From the NCBI RefSeq assembly GCF_024347315.1, contig NZ_AP025461.1:186001-250000 (forward strand): a stretch of DNA of 64,000 nucleotides, in the 5' to 3' direction. Made by a program: the position numbers and the translations under genes. This stretch comes from Vibrio atlanticus (GTDB lineage Bacteria; Pseudomonadota; Gammaproteobacteria; Enterobacterales; Vibrionaceae). The notes under the pieces were generated by a model. It did no database searches. It was not told the DNA's origin and saw only the letters and a program-made list of their open reading frames with translations. Below, one piece after another: positions 8,665 through 17,891 of the stretch. Each line of letters starts with the position of its first letter. The first letter of the stretch is position 1.

Positions 8665-9090
8665 AAGGACCTCTATACATCTCGTTTATGTGGAACAGAA
8701 CACGTATAGATAGTGCAAACTAATGAGCAAAAGGTTAATGACCAAAATCAAATAGTGCATCGGTTTAAATAAAAGAACCAAAGCAACATATAAAACTGTG
8801 ATTCAAATTTTAAAGCAGACGTATACGCTAAAAAAATTAGAATATTTCTCATACAAAACTAAACAAACCTAGCTTCAACACCGCAACCAAAAACGCACAT
8901 AATCGCCACAATAATCAGGCTTCGAATAGAAAGCTCAAAGAAATCTTTCATCGTGATCTCACGTTTTCACCCAATCTACTGTTTTCTATATAATCTATTG
9001 AATTATTAAGATATCTATCACACTGCACAGGGTTATTTAGGTCTACGCTTTTACCCGTGTTAATAACTTATTAACTTCGGAGCGTAATCC
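8665..9090. other. divergent intergenic region yjiH/nhaD
   Basis: A 426-base AT-rich gap holds both promoter regions. I see no convincing open frame, repeat or RNA. The nhaD side has TTCGGAG as ribosome-binding site directly before ATG 9091. Confidence 0.5.
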
Positions 9091-10530
9091 ATGTTAGGTA
9101 TCCAGCTTTCTGCTGTTCTCTCTTTGTTATTTTTTTCCACGGTAGCAGGCGCTGCCACTTCTCAGTTGGGAGAGCCGCTCAAACTAACCAGTTCATTTGC
9201 TGGCTACCTATCGCTGACCATTTTCGTTGTCGCCTACATCGTGGTGATGATGGAAGAATACCTAAAACTCCGAAAATCCAAGCCAGTTCTGCTTGCCGCA
9301 GGCCTGATCTGGATAATCATTGGTTTCACTTACCAAGAACACAACCTTGTTGAAGTCGCTAAACAAGCGCTCGAACACAACCTGCTGGAATATGCCGAGC
9401 TATTACTCTTTCTACTCGTCGCCATGACATACATTAGCGCCATGGAAGAGAGGAGACTGTTTGATGCGCTGCAAGCGTGGATGGTAGGCAAAGGCTTTAA
9501 CTTTCGCTCTTTGTTCTGGATAACCGGTATTCTGGCCTTCTTTATCTCACCTATCGCCGACAACCTCACGACAGCTCTACTGATGTGCGCTGTGGTTCTT
9601 AAAGTGGCAGGTTCTAACCCTAAATTCGTCAACCTAGCCTGCGTGAATATCGTGATAGCCGCCAATGCTGGCGGTGCATTCAGTCCATTCGGAGACATCA
9701 CAACGCTCATGGTGTGGCAGGCTGGTTATGTGAGTTTTAGTGAGTTCATTCCTTTGTTTATTCCTTCGGTGATGAATTACCTCGTCCCTGCGTTGATCAT
9801 GTCTTACTTTGTACCCACCACTCAGCCCGACACAGTCCATCAACACGTTGAATTAAAACGTGGTGCGAGGCGCATCGTATTCTTGTTTATTATGACAATA
9901 GCGACCGCTGTTGCTTTCCATGCCGTACTCCACTTCCCTCCAGTCATGGGCATGATGATGGGGCTCGCCTATCTGCAGTTCTTTGGCTATTACTTACGCA
10001 AGACTTTGCCCAACTCACTCGCCAAGAAAAAGGCGGTGGCGATCGCCAATAACGATGAAGGCGCCCTGAAACGACTCGGTTCTGTTGTGCCGTTCGATGT
10101 ATTTCGAAGAGTGTCTCATGCCGAATGGGACACGCTTTTGTTCTTCTACGGCGTGGTAATGTGTGTCGGTGGCTTGAGTCTACTTGGTTACTTGGAATTA
10201 GCTTCGGGCGTGATGTATAGCCAGTGGGATCCAATTTGGGCCAACGTCATGGTGGGGATTTTATCGGCTATTGTCGATAACATTCCGGTGATGTTTGCCG
10301 TGTTATCCATGGAGCCCCAAATGTCGATGGGCAACTGGCTACTGATCACCCTAACCGCGGGCGTTGGCGGCAGCTTATTGTCTATTGGTAGTGCCGCTGG
10401 TGTGGCATTAATGGGGGCTGCACATGGTAAGTACACCTTCTTTGGCCACTTAAAATGGATGCCAGTAATCATGATTGGTTATGGGGTCAGTATCGCCGCT
10501 CACCTATGGCTGAACGGCGATATGTTCTAG
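9091..10530 (+). CDS. nhaD: Na+/H+ antiporter NhaD
   Basis: A 479-residue, 11- to 13-helix membrane protein of the NhaD/IT superfamily, the same length as the characterised Vibrio NhaD. It exchanges sodium or lithium for protons at alkaline pH. Conserved family segments include FFISPIADNLTTALLMCAVVL, VNIVIAANAGGAFSPFGDITTLMVW and IVDNIPVMFAVLSMEP, with the buried Asp, Asn and Thr residues thought to bind the ion. A cleavable-looking N-terminal helix (LSLLFFSTVAGA) precedes the transporter. Confidence 0.95.
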   Translation: MLGIQLSAVLSLLFFSTVAGAATSQLGEPLKLTSSFAGYLSLTIFVVAYIVVMMEEYLKLRKSKPVLLAAGLIWIIIGFTYQEHNLVEVAKQALEHNLLEYAELLLFLLVAMTYISAMEERRLFDALQAWMVGKGFNFRSLFWITGILAFFISPIADNLTTALLMCAVVLKVAGSNPKFVNLACVNIVIAANAGGAFSPFGDITTLMVWQAGYVSFSEFIPLFIPSVMNYLVPALIMSYFVPTTQPDTVHQHVELKRGARRIVFLFIMTIATAVAFHAVLHFPPVMGMMMGLAYLQFFGYYLRKTLPNSLAKKKAVAIANNDEGALKRLGSVVPFDVFRRVSHAEWDTLLFFYGVVMCVGGLSLLGYLELASGVMYSQWDPIWANVMVGILSAIVDNIPVMFAVLSMEPQMSMGNWLLITLTAGVGGSLLSIGSAAGVALMGAAHGKYTFFGHLKWMPVIMIGYGVSIAAHLWLNGDMF

Positions 10531-10531
10531 T

Positions 10532-10915
10532 CTAAGGCATATCAACTAAAGGCTTATCAACACGTGTCCAGACGTTGCTTAACTGCACTGCTGGACACTG
10601 GTTGCAGGTTAACACTGCTCCTTCTTGTTGAATACGCATCATCAGTCCAGAATCCACTCGGCTATTTCCTGAATTCAACTCGATGTTAATCAAATCATTT
10701 TCAATACGATAAGTTCTAGTGACCGTGTTACCGATTGTTTGATAGGTCATTTGTCCTGACTCAAAAAGTAGATAGCTGTTATCGTCCGCGTTCTCATACA
10801 TCCCTTTGAACAAAACAAGCTGCGGTACTTCAAAGGGGCGACTAGTATCAGTTAAACAACCGGTCAGCAATAACACACTAGTGAAAGCTATTATCAGAAA
10901 ATGATGGTTATTCAT
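10532..10915 (-). CDS. small lipoprotein of unknown function
   Basis: A 127-residue protein beginning MNNHHFLIIAFTSVLLLTGC, a lipoprotein signal peptide with lipobox LLTGC. The mature part is a short beta-rich domain with a central Cys-x-x-Cys (LTCNQCPAV). I chose ATG 10915 because AAGGA lies upstream and it begins the signal peptide; a frame to 10960 is open but has no support. It converges with nhaD with a one-base gap. The family is not recognised. Confidence 0.75.
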   Translation of the reverse strand: MNNHHFLIIAFTSVLLLTGCLTDTSRPFEVPQLVLFKGMYENADDNSYLLFESGQMTYQTIGNTVTRTYRIENDLINIELNSGNSRVDSGLMMRIQQEGAVLTCNQCPAVQLSNVWTRVDKPLVDMP

Positions 10916-11112
10916 TTGGGCATCCTTGCCTAAAAACATGGCTAAATAATATGCAACCAAATCATTATTTTCCAGAAAGTAGCGAATTTATTGCAAAGTC
11001 ACGTTTTTATTGCAGAATCACGCTTGGGATCTCTTAATGTTCCTCCTGAGTCGTACAAACTTTCAACCTTAACCGATAGAACAGCGTTTCAAGTTGCTAG
11101 CTCAGTAGCTTT

Positions 11113-11595
11113 CTAAGTTTGTTTTCTTCCCTCAATCACTAACAAACGCTGTTTACGTTCTACGCCACCCGCATAACCCGTCAGCTTTCCATTTTTACCT
11201 ATCACACGATGACACGGCACAATCACAGACACCGGATTTTTGCCATTCGCCAAACCCACTGCACGCACCGCTTTTGGGTTACCAATCGCATCAGCTAATT
11301 GTGCATAGCTCCATGTTTCTCCATAAGGAATGGTAGTAAGAGCCTGCCAAACCGACTGCTGAAACGGAGTGCCCTTGGCTGCGATAGGCAAAGAAAACTG
11401 GATAGCTTCTCCAGCAAAATAACGATTGAGCTGTTTGATAGCCAACGCAAAGATCGGAAAGCAATCATCTTGAACACCTAGCTGTTCAGGCTTGGTAGTG
11501 TGAGTTTCAAACCAAAGGCCTAACAGCCCCTCATCGCTCGCCTGTAAAGTCACGGTGCCCAGAGGGCTCTCGTAGTAAGTAAAACGGTTAGTCAT
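11113..11595 (-). CDS. ogt: methylated-DNA-[protein]-cysteine S-methyltransferase (Ogt)
   Basis: A 160-residue suicide repair enzyme that removes alkyl groups from O6-alkylguanine and O4-alkylthymine. The active-site motif PCHRV is at residues 127-131 with acceptor Cys128. The helix-turn-helix region GTPFQQSVWQALTTIPYGETWSYAQLA and the RAVGLANGKNP wing are intact. It lies downstream of the Ada-AlkA gene on the same strand, with a gap of about 80 bases, forming an alkylation-damage repair pair. Confidence 0.95.
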   Translation of the reverse strand: MTNRFTYYESPLGTVTLQASDEGLLGLWFETHTTKPEQLGVQDDCFPIFALAIKQLNRYFAGEAIQFSLPIAAKGTPFQQSVWQALTTIPYGETWSYAQLADAIGNPKAVRAVGLANGKNPVSVIVPCHRVIGKNGKLTGYAGGVERKQRLLVIEGRKQT

Positions 11596-11677
11596 AATCT
11601 CTCCTAGCTTGGTAATTCCGATGTTTATTCATTGCTTCTATATCAGAGAGGTATCTCTATTCCACTTGAAACATCGT

Positions 11678-13054
11678 TTAAGACTGATTCCAACAATGGA
11701 ACGTGGCGTAACTTCCCCAAGGCGAAACACTCTCTGTATTAATGGTAGGGCGATGCTCGATGAATTTCTTCACCACCAAATCGCCTACTAGCAAGTGGTT
11801 AGGTTCACTGAGCCCGCGCAGCAGCGCATATTGAATCGTCCAAGGACCAATACCTTTGAGATCAATCCACTTAGAAGGGTGCTCAGCTTCGTTATCGACC
11901 ATGTATTGGGCAAAACGCTTTAAGGTTTCCTTACGACTTCCAGGCATTCTTAGAAAGCTCACATCAGCATCAGCTATTTGTTTAGGTGTTGGGAAGCTAG
12001 CTTTCTCATGCTCACCAGAAAGCTCTTTCACCAATAGGTTGAGCTGACCAATGGCCGCTGTTACCGAGACTTGCTGCCCGAGAATCGCTCTTACCCCGGC
12101 TTCCCAAACACTCCACACACCAGGGATACGAATACCACTCTTAGCAACCAAGTTGGGCTCAATGGTGCTAAAGAAATCTTCAACTTTGCTGATATCAACA
12201 TCAAGGTCGAACATACGTCGAATATTGGCGATCAAACTTCTTAATTGGCTCATATCATCCAACTCAAACTCAATATCCAAGCTGCTCTCTTTGGCTAAAG
12301 TGGCCTTGAACCAGCCCTTCGAGCCGTTCACGTTCACTGTGCGTTGGTAATAACCGTCGCCCACCTCTTCTAAGCCTTCGATCATTCGTCGTCGATAAAA
12401 GCCCAGCAAATGATCCCAGTCCAACGGGCCATGGAAACTGAGTTGGATATGATTGCTTAAGTTGTTACTTGGCTTAGCTCTTCGGATTTGACTTGGCGAA
12501 AGCTGCAGCTCTTTTAGAAAGGCATCGTTGAAACGACGCGTGCTATTGAAGCCACTCGCAAAGCCGACATCGGTAATGCTCATACTACTGGTGTGAAGTA
12601 ACTGCTTGGCAAACATCAATTGGCTATAAAGGCTATATTGCTTTGGTGACACGCCGATGTAATTATCGAATAAGGTTCGTAAATAGCGGTCTGAAATACC
12701 TAATCGAGTGGCAAGGTCGACGATTGACCCTGAGTTCAGCGCACCATGATCAATCAACTGTAAAGCACGCAAGAAAGTGGTTTCAACCCCTTTCCAAGCC
12801 GGAGAAAAAGGCGCGCTGTCTGGACGACAACGTAAACAAGGGCGATAACCCGCTTTCAATGCCTGAGCTTGATGAGAAAAATATTCGACATTTTCTTCTT
12901 TAGGTGGGCTTGCAGGGCAAATAGGTCGACAAAAAATCCCAGTGGTTTTCACCGCTGTGAAAAACATTCCATCAAAGCGAGCATCTCGCGCGTATCGAGC
13001 TAAATGACACTGCTCACTCGTTAACGTACTGTTGTGATGAATATTTCTCGACAT
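11678..13054 (-). CDS. Ada-type regulator fused to AlkA 3-methyladenine DNA glycosylase
   Basis: A 458-residue three-part protein. Residues 1-80 are the Ada zinc domain, with the four ligands Cys42, Cys46, Cys73 and Cys76 (FCRPIC and CLRC). Residues about 85-185 are an AraC helix-turn-helix domain. The rest is an AlkA glycosylase with the helix-hairpin-helix DLKGIGPWTIQYALLRG and a catalytic Asp in LVGDLVVKK. The architecture suggests an enzyme that senses methyl phosphotriesters and excises alkylated bases. The Ogt function is supplied by the neighbour. Both catalytic parts look intact. Confidence 0.93.
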   Translation of the reverse strand: MSRNIHHNSTLTSEQCHLARYARDARFDGMFFTAVKTTGIFCRPICPASPPKEENVEYFSHQAQALKAGYRPCLRCRPDSAPFSPAWKGVETTFLRALQLIDHGALNSGSIVDLATRLGISDRYLRTLFDNYIGVSPKQYSLYSQLMFAKQLLHTSSMSITDVGFASGFNSTRRFNDAFLKELQLSPSQIRRAKPSNNLSNHIQLSFHGPLDWDHLLGFYRRRMIEGLEEVGDGYYQRTVNVNGSKGWFKATLAKESSLDIEFELDDMSQLRSLIANIRRMFDLDVDISKVEDFFSTIEPNLVAKSGIRIPGVWSVWEAGVRAILGQQVSVTAAIGQLNLLVKELSGEHEKASFPTPKQIADADVSFLRMPGSRKETLKRFAQYMVDNEAEHPSKWIDLKGIGPWTIQYALLRGLSEPNHLLVGDLVVKKFIEHRPTINTESVSPWGSYATFHCWNQS

Positions 13055-13288
13055 GCTGTGCTCTTCCCATTTGCCATAATTTTTACTCCGATACCTAAAA
13101 GTTTACCGTGAACTGTCATTGTCGCTAGCCATTTTCGGAACTGAAGGTTAGATAAATCACAAAAAAGGGTTTTCTTTTCGCTCAATTCGACTAAATTTAA
13201 TCTTGAGAAAGGATTATTCTCACAACGTCAACGAACGGTACTCAGCACATTAAGATGCAGAGACCTATCGAATAATAAGGAAAAGGCT

Positions 13289-13492
13289 ATGGTTCTTCAC
13301 ACATGTCGTATTGTTTTATCAAACCAACAGGTTCTCACCAGTCAATCAGTCGAACAGTCTCTAAGCTTTCTTGAAGACGAAGCGGATAAGGGGATTTCTA
13401 AGATTGAGATTGACGCAACGGATGGCAATCAAATCCATTCTTACATGTCACACTCTCTTGAAGAGTCTATCGAGAATCTAATGAATCTCTAG
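13289..13492 (+). CDS. small protein of unknown function (67 aa)
   Basis: A 67-residue acidic protein with a good ribosome-binding site (AAGGAAAAGG) before ATG 13289. It begins VLHTCRIVLSNQQ and has an amphipathic ending SLEESIENLMNL. No family is recognised. It stands alone between divergent and convergent genes, and an intrinsic hairpin lies about 130 bases downstream. Confidence 0.6.
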   Translation: MVLHTCRIVLSNQQVLTSQSVEQSLSFLEDEADKGISKIEIDATDGNQIHSYMSHSLEESIENLMNL

Positions 13493-13622
13493 AATTTTCG
13501 AAGAATAGTGCTTTGAAGTGATAGGGCTTTTAAAAAAGGTTACGCATACCAGGCTTAAACGGTTTTATCCGAGTTAGGGTTATCTCTGATTTGGAAAAGA
13601 AAATCATCTCTGGTTTAAAAAC

Positions 13623-13666
13623 AAAAATGGCTCCCAACTATATAACTAGTTAGGAGCCATTTTTAT
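13623..13666. terminator. bidirectional intrinsic terminator before hdfR
   Basis: AAAAATGGCTCCCAACTA and TAGTTAGGAGCCATTTTT form a long stem with A and T flanks. It serves the small gene on the plus strand and hdfR arriving on the minus strand. Confidence 0.9.
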
Positions 13667-13702
13667 TTAGTCAACAAAGCATATTGGTTACAGAAACAGC
13701 TG

Positions 13703-14596
13703 TTACTCTGGTGTTTGTTCAGCGGCTTGTTGCAACGTGTAGGCAGTCGATGGGTCAATTTCATTAACCAACTTCTCAACCTGAATGATCGCATCAACCG
13801 AAGTACTGCTTTTACGGTAGCTCAGGTAAATTGGACGATACCAGTCTTCAACCCCTTTGACCTTGTGCAATTGACCCGACTCGATAAAAGGTTCAACCAT
13901 AGAAACAGGTAAATACGCACTGCCACCTTTCTCTAAGATAAAATCTAAAGCGATACGAGCTGTTGAGGTACGTAGATACGGCGCAGGCACTTTGGGGTGA
14001 CGCTCGGCGTGTTCAGAACCAAAACGCGTTCCCCAGTCGACATAAACGTATTTATGTTGGAATACAGATTCCAGATCATCTTGCTCCGTTGATACCAACA
14101 CCAAAACCAAGTCAGCGACTTTTTTACAGTTCAGCTCTTCCGCTTTGATCTGATCGAAAGCAAAAGCCATGTCTAAGGTTCGTTCTAGCAAATTACGGTT
14201 CAGTTGTTCGCGACCCATCACCTCGGCCATAAAGCCGTAGCCACCGAAAGAGTCGGTCACCACACTTAAGCAGTTTTGTAGATACGCATCCCAGATATTC
14301 GGTGTGCCACCCAGTGTTAACTGCAACGCTTTTCCACTCTCTAACGACAGCTCAAATTTGGCTTGTTGTAAGGTGGATACCATCACTTCAGCATAACCAA
14401 TCAAACGCTCACCAGAAGAGGTCAGCTTGATGTTATTGCGGTCACGAATGAAGAGCTGAGTATCAAAATAGCCTTCAAGCTGTTTAATCCGCGCACTCAC
14501 CGCTGCTTGTGTTAAATACAAGTTTTCAGCTGCACGCCCAAAGTGGCGCACCCTTGCAACCTCAAGAAAGGTTCTAAATACTTTCACATCCATCAA
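13703..14596 (-). CDS. hdfR: LysR-family regulator HdfR
   Basis: A 297-residue LysR-type regulator. The N-terminus closely follows E. coli HdfR: FRTFLEVARVRHFGRAAENL, YLTQAAVSARIKQLEG and RNNIKLTSSGERLIGYAE. The remainder is the periplasmic-binding-like effector domain. The divergent neighbour is maoP, as in enterobacteria, which supports the assignment. Start is Met at 14596 or the adjacent Met at 14593. The E. coli protein represses flhDC; the Vibrio target is unknown. Confidence 0.88.
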   Translation of the reverse strand: MMDVKVFRTFLEVARVRHFGRAAENLYLTQAAVSARIKQLEGYFDTQLFIRDRNNIKLTSSGERLIGYAEVMVSTLQQAKFELSLESGKALQLTLGGTPNIWDAYLQNCLSVVTDSFGGYGFMAEVMGREQLNRNLLERTLDMAFAFDQIKAEELNCKKVADLVLVLVSTEQDDLESVFQHKYVYVDWGTRFGSEHAERHPKVPAPYLRTSTARIALDFILEKGGSAYLPVSMVEPFIESGQLHKVKGVEDWYRPIYLSYRKSSTSVDAIIQVEKLVNEIDPSTAYTLQQAAEQTPE

Positions 14597-14749
14597 AAAT
14601 ACATCTCTGTAATAAATCTGCTAACTAGCCGATCTAGGATTGTTTATCGTAAAGGCAAAAACGTTTTGTTTCCTATTTTAGCCTTTTAACAATATTTTCG
14701 CGTGAGCAATAAACACTAATTTCTATCTAACCACATTACTGAGGCTGAT
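14597..14749. promoter_or_regulatory. hdfR-maoP intergenic region (possible maoS-like site)
   Basis: In E. coli the divergent hdfR-maoP spacer holds maoS, the DNA site through which MaoP shapes the Ori macrodomain. The same gene pair and orientation are kept here with a 153-base spacer. I cannot recall the site sequence well enough to mark it, so this is inference from synteny. Confidence 0.35.
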
Positions 14750-15103
14750 ATGTCTGAGACCGAATTCCGACACGGAAAAAAACGTTTTTATGACACCATT
14801 AAATTCCCACGAGGGTTTGCTAAGTCGGGTGATTTTACTCTTTCAGAAGAGGAAATCCTAACCTTGTTTGGTGACACTATGCTTGCACTTGAGACTGGCG
14901 AACTTTCGCCAAGCAACTCAGAAGAAAAACATTTCATCAAAGTGTTGTCTCACCCTCATAAGGCGAAGTCCAAGTTAGAGCGTGTTTGGTTGAAGTACAT
15001 TCAACTGGCTCGTGGACGCCGTCGCTTTCATACCCTAAACGGCTGCAAACGCAGCGAAGTTTCTCGGGAAGAATACGAAAGAGAGTTAGTGTTAGAAGAT
15101 TAG
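14750..15103 (+). CDS. maoP: macrodomain Ori organisation protein MaoP (DUF413)
   Basis: A 117-residue DUF413 protein matching YifE/MaoP: FRHGKKRFYDTIKFPRGFAKSGDFTLSEEE near the start, and KAKSKLERVWLKYIQLARGRRRFHTLNG near the end. In E. coli MaoP acts with a DNA site beside its gene to organise the replication-origin domain. An intrinsic terminator follows. The hdfR neighbour is conserved. Confidence 0.92.
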   Translation: MSETEFRHGKKRFYDTIKFPRGFAKSGDFTLSEEEILTLFGDTMLALETGELSPSNSEEKHFIKVLSHPHKAKSKLERVWLKYIQLARGRRRFHTLNGCKRSEVSREEYERELVLED

Positions 15104-15109
15104 TAAAAC

Positions 15110-15147
15110 AGCTCAAAGTGATACCTCATCACTTTGAGCTTTTTTTG
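15110..15147 (+). terminator. maoP terminator
   Basis: AGCTCAAAGTGAT / ATCACTTTGAGCT is a perfect 13-bp stem with a short loop, followed by a run of seven T. Confidence 0.95.
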
Positions 15148-15383
15148 GGTTCATCTCGGATTAGCGGGAACTTAAAATAAACTCGCATCTTCTTCGTAAT
15201 TAATAAGTTTAGCCAACCTGTCCAGTTTTACCAATATTTATATAAAATTCCTAGTGATACCTTTGAATAATCACTATTCTTAAATATACCCAAGATAATT
15301 CACGCCTGTCGGCGAAACTTCCTTATTTTTTGTACGGCAGTGCCACATAGCCACCATACTTTGATCGCATTTTCATTGCCCCC

Positions 15384-15578
15384 TTACTCTTCATCCAATA
15401 AAGTTTGTTGATCCTTCAGCCCCTGAATCAAATCCATCCGACGATATATGACAAACGTATTAATCTTGTTTAACGCCACCAAATATCCATACAATAATTG
15501 TGCAATTTTGAGAATTCCAATCACAGATATGATCAAAAAGGCAAAAACTTGACCTAAAACAATAGCGGAATCTGATAA
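15384..15578 (-). pseudogene. possible small membrane ORF or gene remnant
   Basis: Between maoP and nagB (15104-15643) the minus strand holds an open frame of about 64 codons ending at 15384. It lacks an ATG near its beginning; TTG or GTG starts are possible. The translation has a membrane helix (VFAFLIISVIGILKIAQLL) and a charged tail with RRMDLIQGLKDQQTLLDEE. The non-random hydrophobic-then-charged pattern suggests either a small membrane protein with an alternative start or the tail of a decayed gene. Confidence 0.35.
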
Positions 15579-15643
15579 CTTATTTTATAATGCGAATTAA
15601 TGTTTCAGAACACTATAATATTTAATTTCTAGGGGCAAAATCA

Positions 15644-16444
15644 ATGAGACTTATTCCATTAAGCAACAAAGCAAAAGTAGGTAAATGGGCTGCTCGTCAT
15701 ATCGCAGATTCGATCAACAAATTCGCTCCAACTGCTGAGCGTCCATTTGTACTAGGTCTTCCTACTGGTAGCACACCTCTAACTACTTACGCTGAGCTAA
15801 TTGAACTTTACAAAGCTGGCGAAGTAAGCTTCAAGCACGTTGTAACATTCAACATGGATGAGTACGTTGGTATCGACCCTAACCACCCAGAGTCTTACCG
15901 CACATTCATGCACGAGAACTTTTTCAACCACGTTGATATCCAAGCAGAAAACATCAACCTGCTAGACGGCAAAGCTGAAGACATCGATGCTCACTGTGCA
16001 GCATACGAAGAGAAAATCCGTTCATACGGCAAAATCAACCTGTTCATGGGCGGCGTAGGCATCGACGGTCACATCGCATTCAATGAGCCAGGTTCTTCTC
16101 TATCTTCACGCACTCGTATCAAAACGTTGACTGAAGACACTCGTATCGCGAACTCTCGTTTCTTCGATGGCGACATCAACCAAGTGCCTAAATACGCACT
16201 AACTATCGGTGTTGCTACTCTTCTAGATTCTGAAGAAGTAATGATCCTTTCTCTAGGCCACAACAAAGCGCAAGCGCTTCAAATGGCTATCGAAGGTTCT
16301 GTAAACCACATGTGGACTGTTACCGCTCTACAGATGCACCGTAAAGCTATCATCGTTGCTGATGAGCCAGCTCAACAAGAGCTAAAAGTTAAGACTCTTC
16401 GCTACTTCCAAGAGCTAGAAGCTGAGAACATTCAAGACCTATAA
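15644..16444 (+). CDS. nagB: glucosamine-6-phosphate deaminase
   Basis: A 266-residue enzyme, the same length as E. coli NagB, converting glucosamine-6-phosphate to fructose-6-phosphate and ammonia in amino-sugar catabolism. Diagnostic stretches are [13 protein letters not shown] near residue 40, [11 protein letters not shown] with the catalytic Asp, and [17 protein letters not shown] with the active-site His. Codon use is that of a highly expressed gene. AGGGGCA precedes ATG 15644 and a TATAAT-like box lies about 30 bases further upstream. A terminator follows. Confidence 0.97.
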   Translation: MRLIPLSNKAKVGKWAARHIADSINKFAPTAERPFVLGLPTGSTPLTTYAELIELYKAGEVSFKHVVTFNMDEYVGIDPNHPESYRTFMHENFFNHVDIQAENINLLDGKAEDIDAHCAAYEEKIRSYGKINLFMGGVGIDGHIAFNEPGSSLSSRTRIKTLTEDTRIANSRFFDGDINQVPKYALTIGVATLLDSEEVMILSLGHNKAQALQMAIEGSVNHMWTVTALQMHRKAIIVADEPAQQELKVKTLRYFQELEAENIQDL

Positions 16445-16471
16445 TTTGATGTAGATCTTGATTGTAGAATT

Positions 16472-16508
16472 AAAACCACTTCTTCTATCGGAAGTGGTTT
16501 TTTTTTTA
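16472..16508 (+). terminator. nagB terminator
   Basis: AAAACCACTTC / GAAGTGGTTTT with loop TTCTATCG is followed by an unbroken T-run. Confidence 0.95.
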
Positions 16509-16547
16509 TGTCACAATCGCTATCAACTAAAAAATATGGAAATAGAC

Positions 16548-16823
16548 ATGTTGTTGAATGAAATTGTCGAGGTCATCGAACTGACTGACAGTGATTACCT
16601 CTCAGAGGCATTAGAAGAGTTTAATCTACATAACGTAGTTCACTCTAACCACCTTCCTTTTTTAAATATTGTCTACGATAACGCCAAGCCACACTTGCTA
16701 AAAAAACTGTGCAGCATTGGCTTTAAAGGACAAATTCAATGTGAAAAATTGATAAGCGGTGACTATATTATTTTCAATGCAGACACCTATACGCCCGAAC
16801 AAGCTAGCTCAAAATTCAGGTAA
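16548..16823 (+). CDS. small protein of unknown function (91 aa)
   Basis: A 91-residue protein starting MLLNEIVEVIELTDSDYLSEA. The frame is open upstream to 16458, but that part overlaps the nagB terminator. GGAAAT just before ATG 16548 supports this start; the ATG at 16536 is the alternative. There is no recognised domain. It is followed after 32 bases by another unknown gene on the same strand, and the two may form a small operon. Confidence 0.6.
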   Translation: MLLNEIVEVIELTDSDYLSEALEEFNLHNVVHSNHLPFLNIVYDNAKPHLLKKLCSIGFKGQIQCEKLISGDYIIFNADTYTPEQASSKFR

Positions 16824-16855
16824 AACAGACTTCAATTTATTAGGAACTGACTTAA

Positions 16856-17272
16856 ATGACAGACACAACTAACCTAAGCAATGAACAACTATCTCTACTT
16901 GGAAAAGCTCTGCTTTCAGTACAAAGATTGGAAAACTCACTCTACCAGTCGATTAGAGCACTTTGTAAACAAAACAGTTCTAGTGATACCCAAGCCATTG
17001 AAAACCTGACTTCAGAGCAGTTTCTGAAAGGCACTATCACAGAGCTAAAGCCAGTTATACAACAGTTATATGATGTGTTTGGGGAGACCCTTGCGCTTTC
17101 ATCAGCAGAGTTAAATGAGTTCCTATACAAAAGAAACCTAGTCTCACTGAGTTTTTGGCAGGTAACGACAACAAGTGTAAAAGGAAATGAGAAACTTGCG
17201 AACCCAACACAATTTTTGCAAGAGCTCATCGATCAGTGTGATCTGTGGTTGACAAAAGTAGATCATAAATAG
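16856..17272 (+). CDS. helical protein of unknown function (138 aa)
   Basis: A 138-residue, largely alpha-helical soluble protein (TDTTNLSNEQLSLLGKALLS to LIDQCDLWLTKVDHK). AGGAA lies upstream of ATG 16856. No family is recognised. It converges with mtlR across a short gap. Confidence 0.65.
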   Translation: MTDTTNLSNEQLSLLGKALLSVQRLENSLYQSIRALCKQNSSSDTQAIENLTSEQFLKGTITELKPVIQQLYDVFGETLALSSAELNEFLYKRNLVSLSFWQVTTTSVKGNEKLANPTQFLQELIDQCDLWLTKVDHK

Positions 17273-17304
17273 CACCGAGCTTACTTTCACTACCTAGAGA
17301 TAGC

Positions 17305-17841
17305 TTAAGAGGTCAGCACATTCTCTTTCGCTAACTGCTGATGTATATCATTAACCGCTAGCACTATCGTAGAGCGCACTTTTTGAAAATGGCGCTCTAA
17401 AAACATCCGCTTCATATCATCAGACATGCCTTCGACCAACTCCGGGGCGTAGTCGATTGGCATCATTTTTTGAATAGCATTGATACGATTAAGTTCAAAA
17501 ACGACATCTTGGTCCCAGAAATTCACCTGACCTTCTTGAATATTTACCCACTCTTTTAGAGTAACGAAAACTTCAATATCGTCATACACCTCTTTACTGA
17601 TCACGCCTAACCCTAACAATAATTTTGTTCGAACCAGAATTTCCCCTAAAGGGCCATCGGTGGTGAGGAGAGGGTCAACAACAAATTTTACTGCGTAGTC
17701 ATCTTTATAGAAGATACTTTTCAACAAAGCGTCCAGCATGTCTTCTAAGACATCGTAGGCGCACAACAGGCACTCCGCAGCATCAGCTGATTCGGCTAGT
17801 TCTTCAAGTAACTCTGATTCGTGTGTTGTATGTATGGGCAT
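17305..17841 (-). CDS. mtlR: mannitol operon repressor MtlR
   Basis: A 178-residue helical protein of the MtlR/FumE family, which represses mannitol uptake genes. The body carries ESADAAECLLCAYDVLEDML and VDPLLTTDGPLGEILVRTKLLLGLGVI, family hallmarks. The frame is open to 17895 and overlaps mtlD. I place the start at 17841 because a hairpin (17858-17883) lies between the mtlD stop and this ATG. It is the last gene of the mtlA-mtlD-mtlR cluster. Confidence 0.88.
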   Translation of the reverse strand: MPIHTTHESELLEELAESADAAECLLCAYDVLEDMLDALLKSIFYKDDYAVKFVVDPLLTTDGPLGEILVRTKLLLGLGVISKEVYDDIEVFVTLKEWVNIQEGQVNFWDQDVVFELNRINAIQKMMPIDYAPELVEGMSDDMKRMFLERHFQKVRSTIVLAVNDIHQQLAKENVLTS

Positions 17842-17857
17842 GGTTGCTCTAAAAGAA

Positions 17858-17883
17858 TAAAGTGCCACTGGTGTGGCACTTTG
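17858..17883 (-). terminator. hairpin between mtlD and mtlR
   Basis: AAAGTGCCAC / GTGGCACTTT, read on the minus strand, is followed by ATTCTTTT. It can terminate or attenuate transcription from mtlD into mtlR, lowering repressor relative to enzyme. Confidence 0.7.
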
Positions 17884-17891
17884 ATGGTTTA

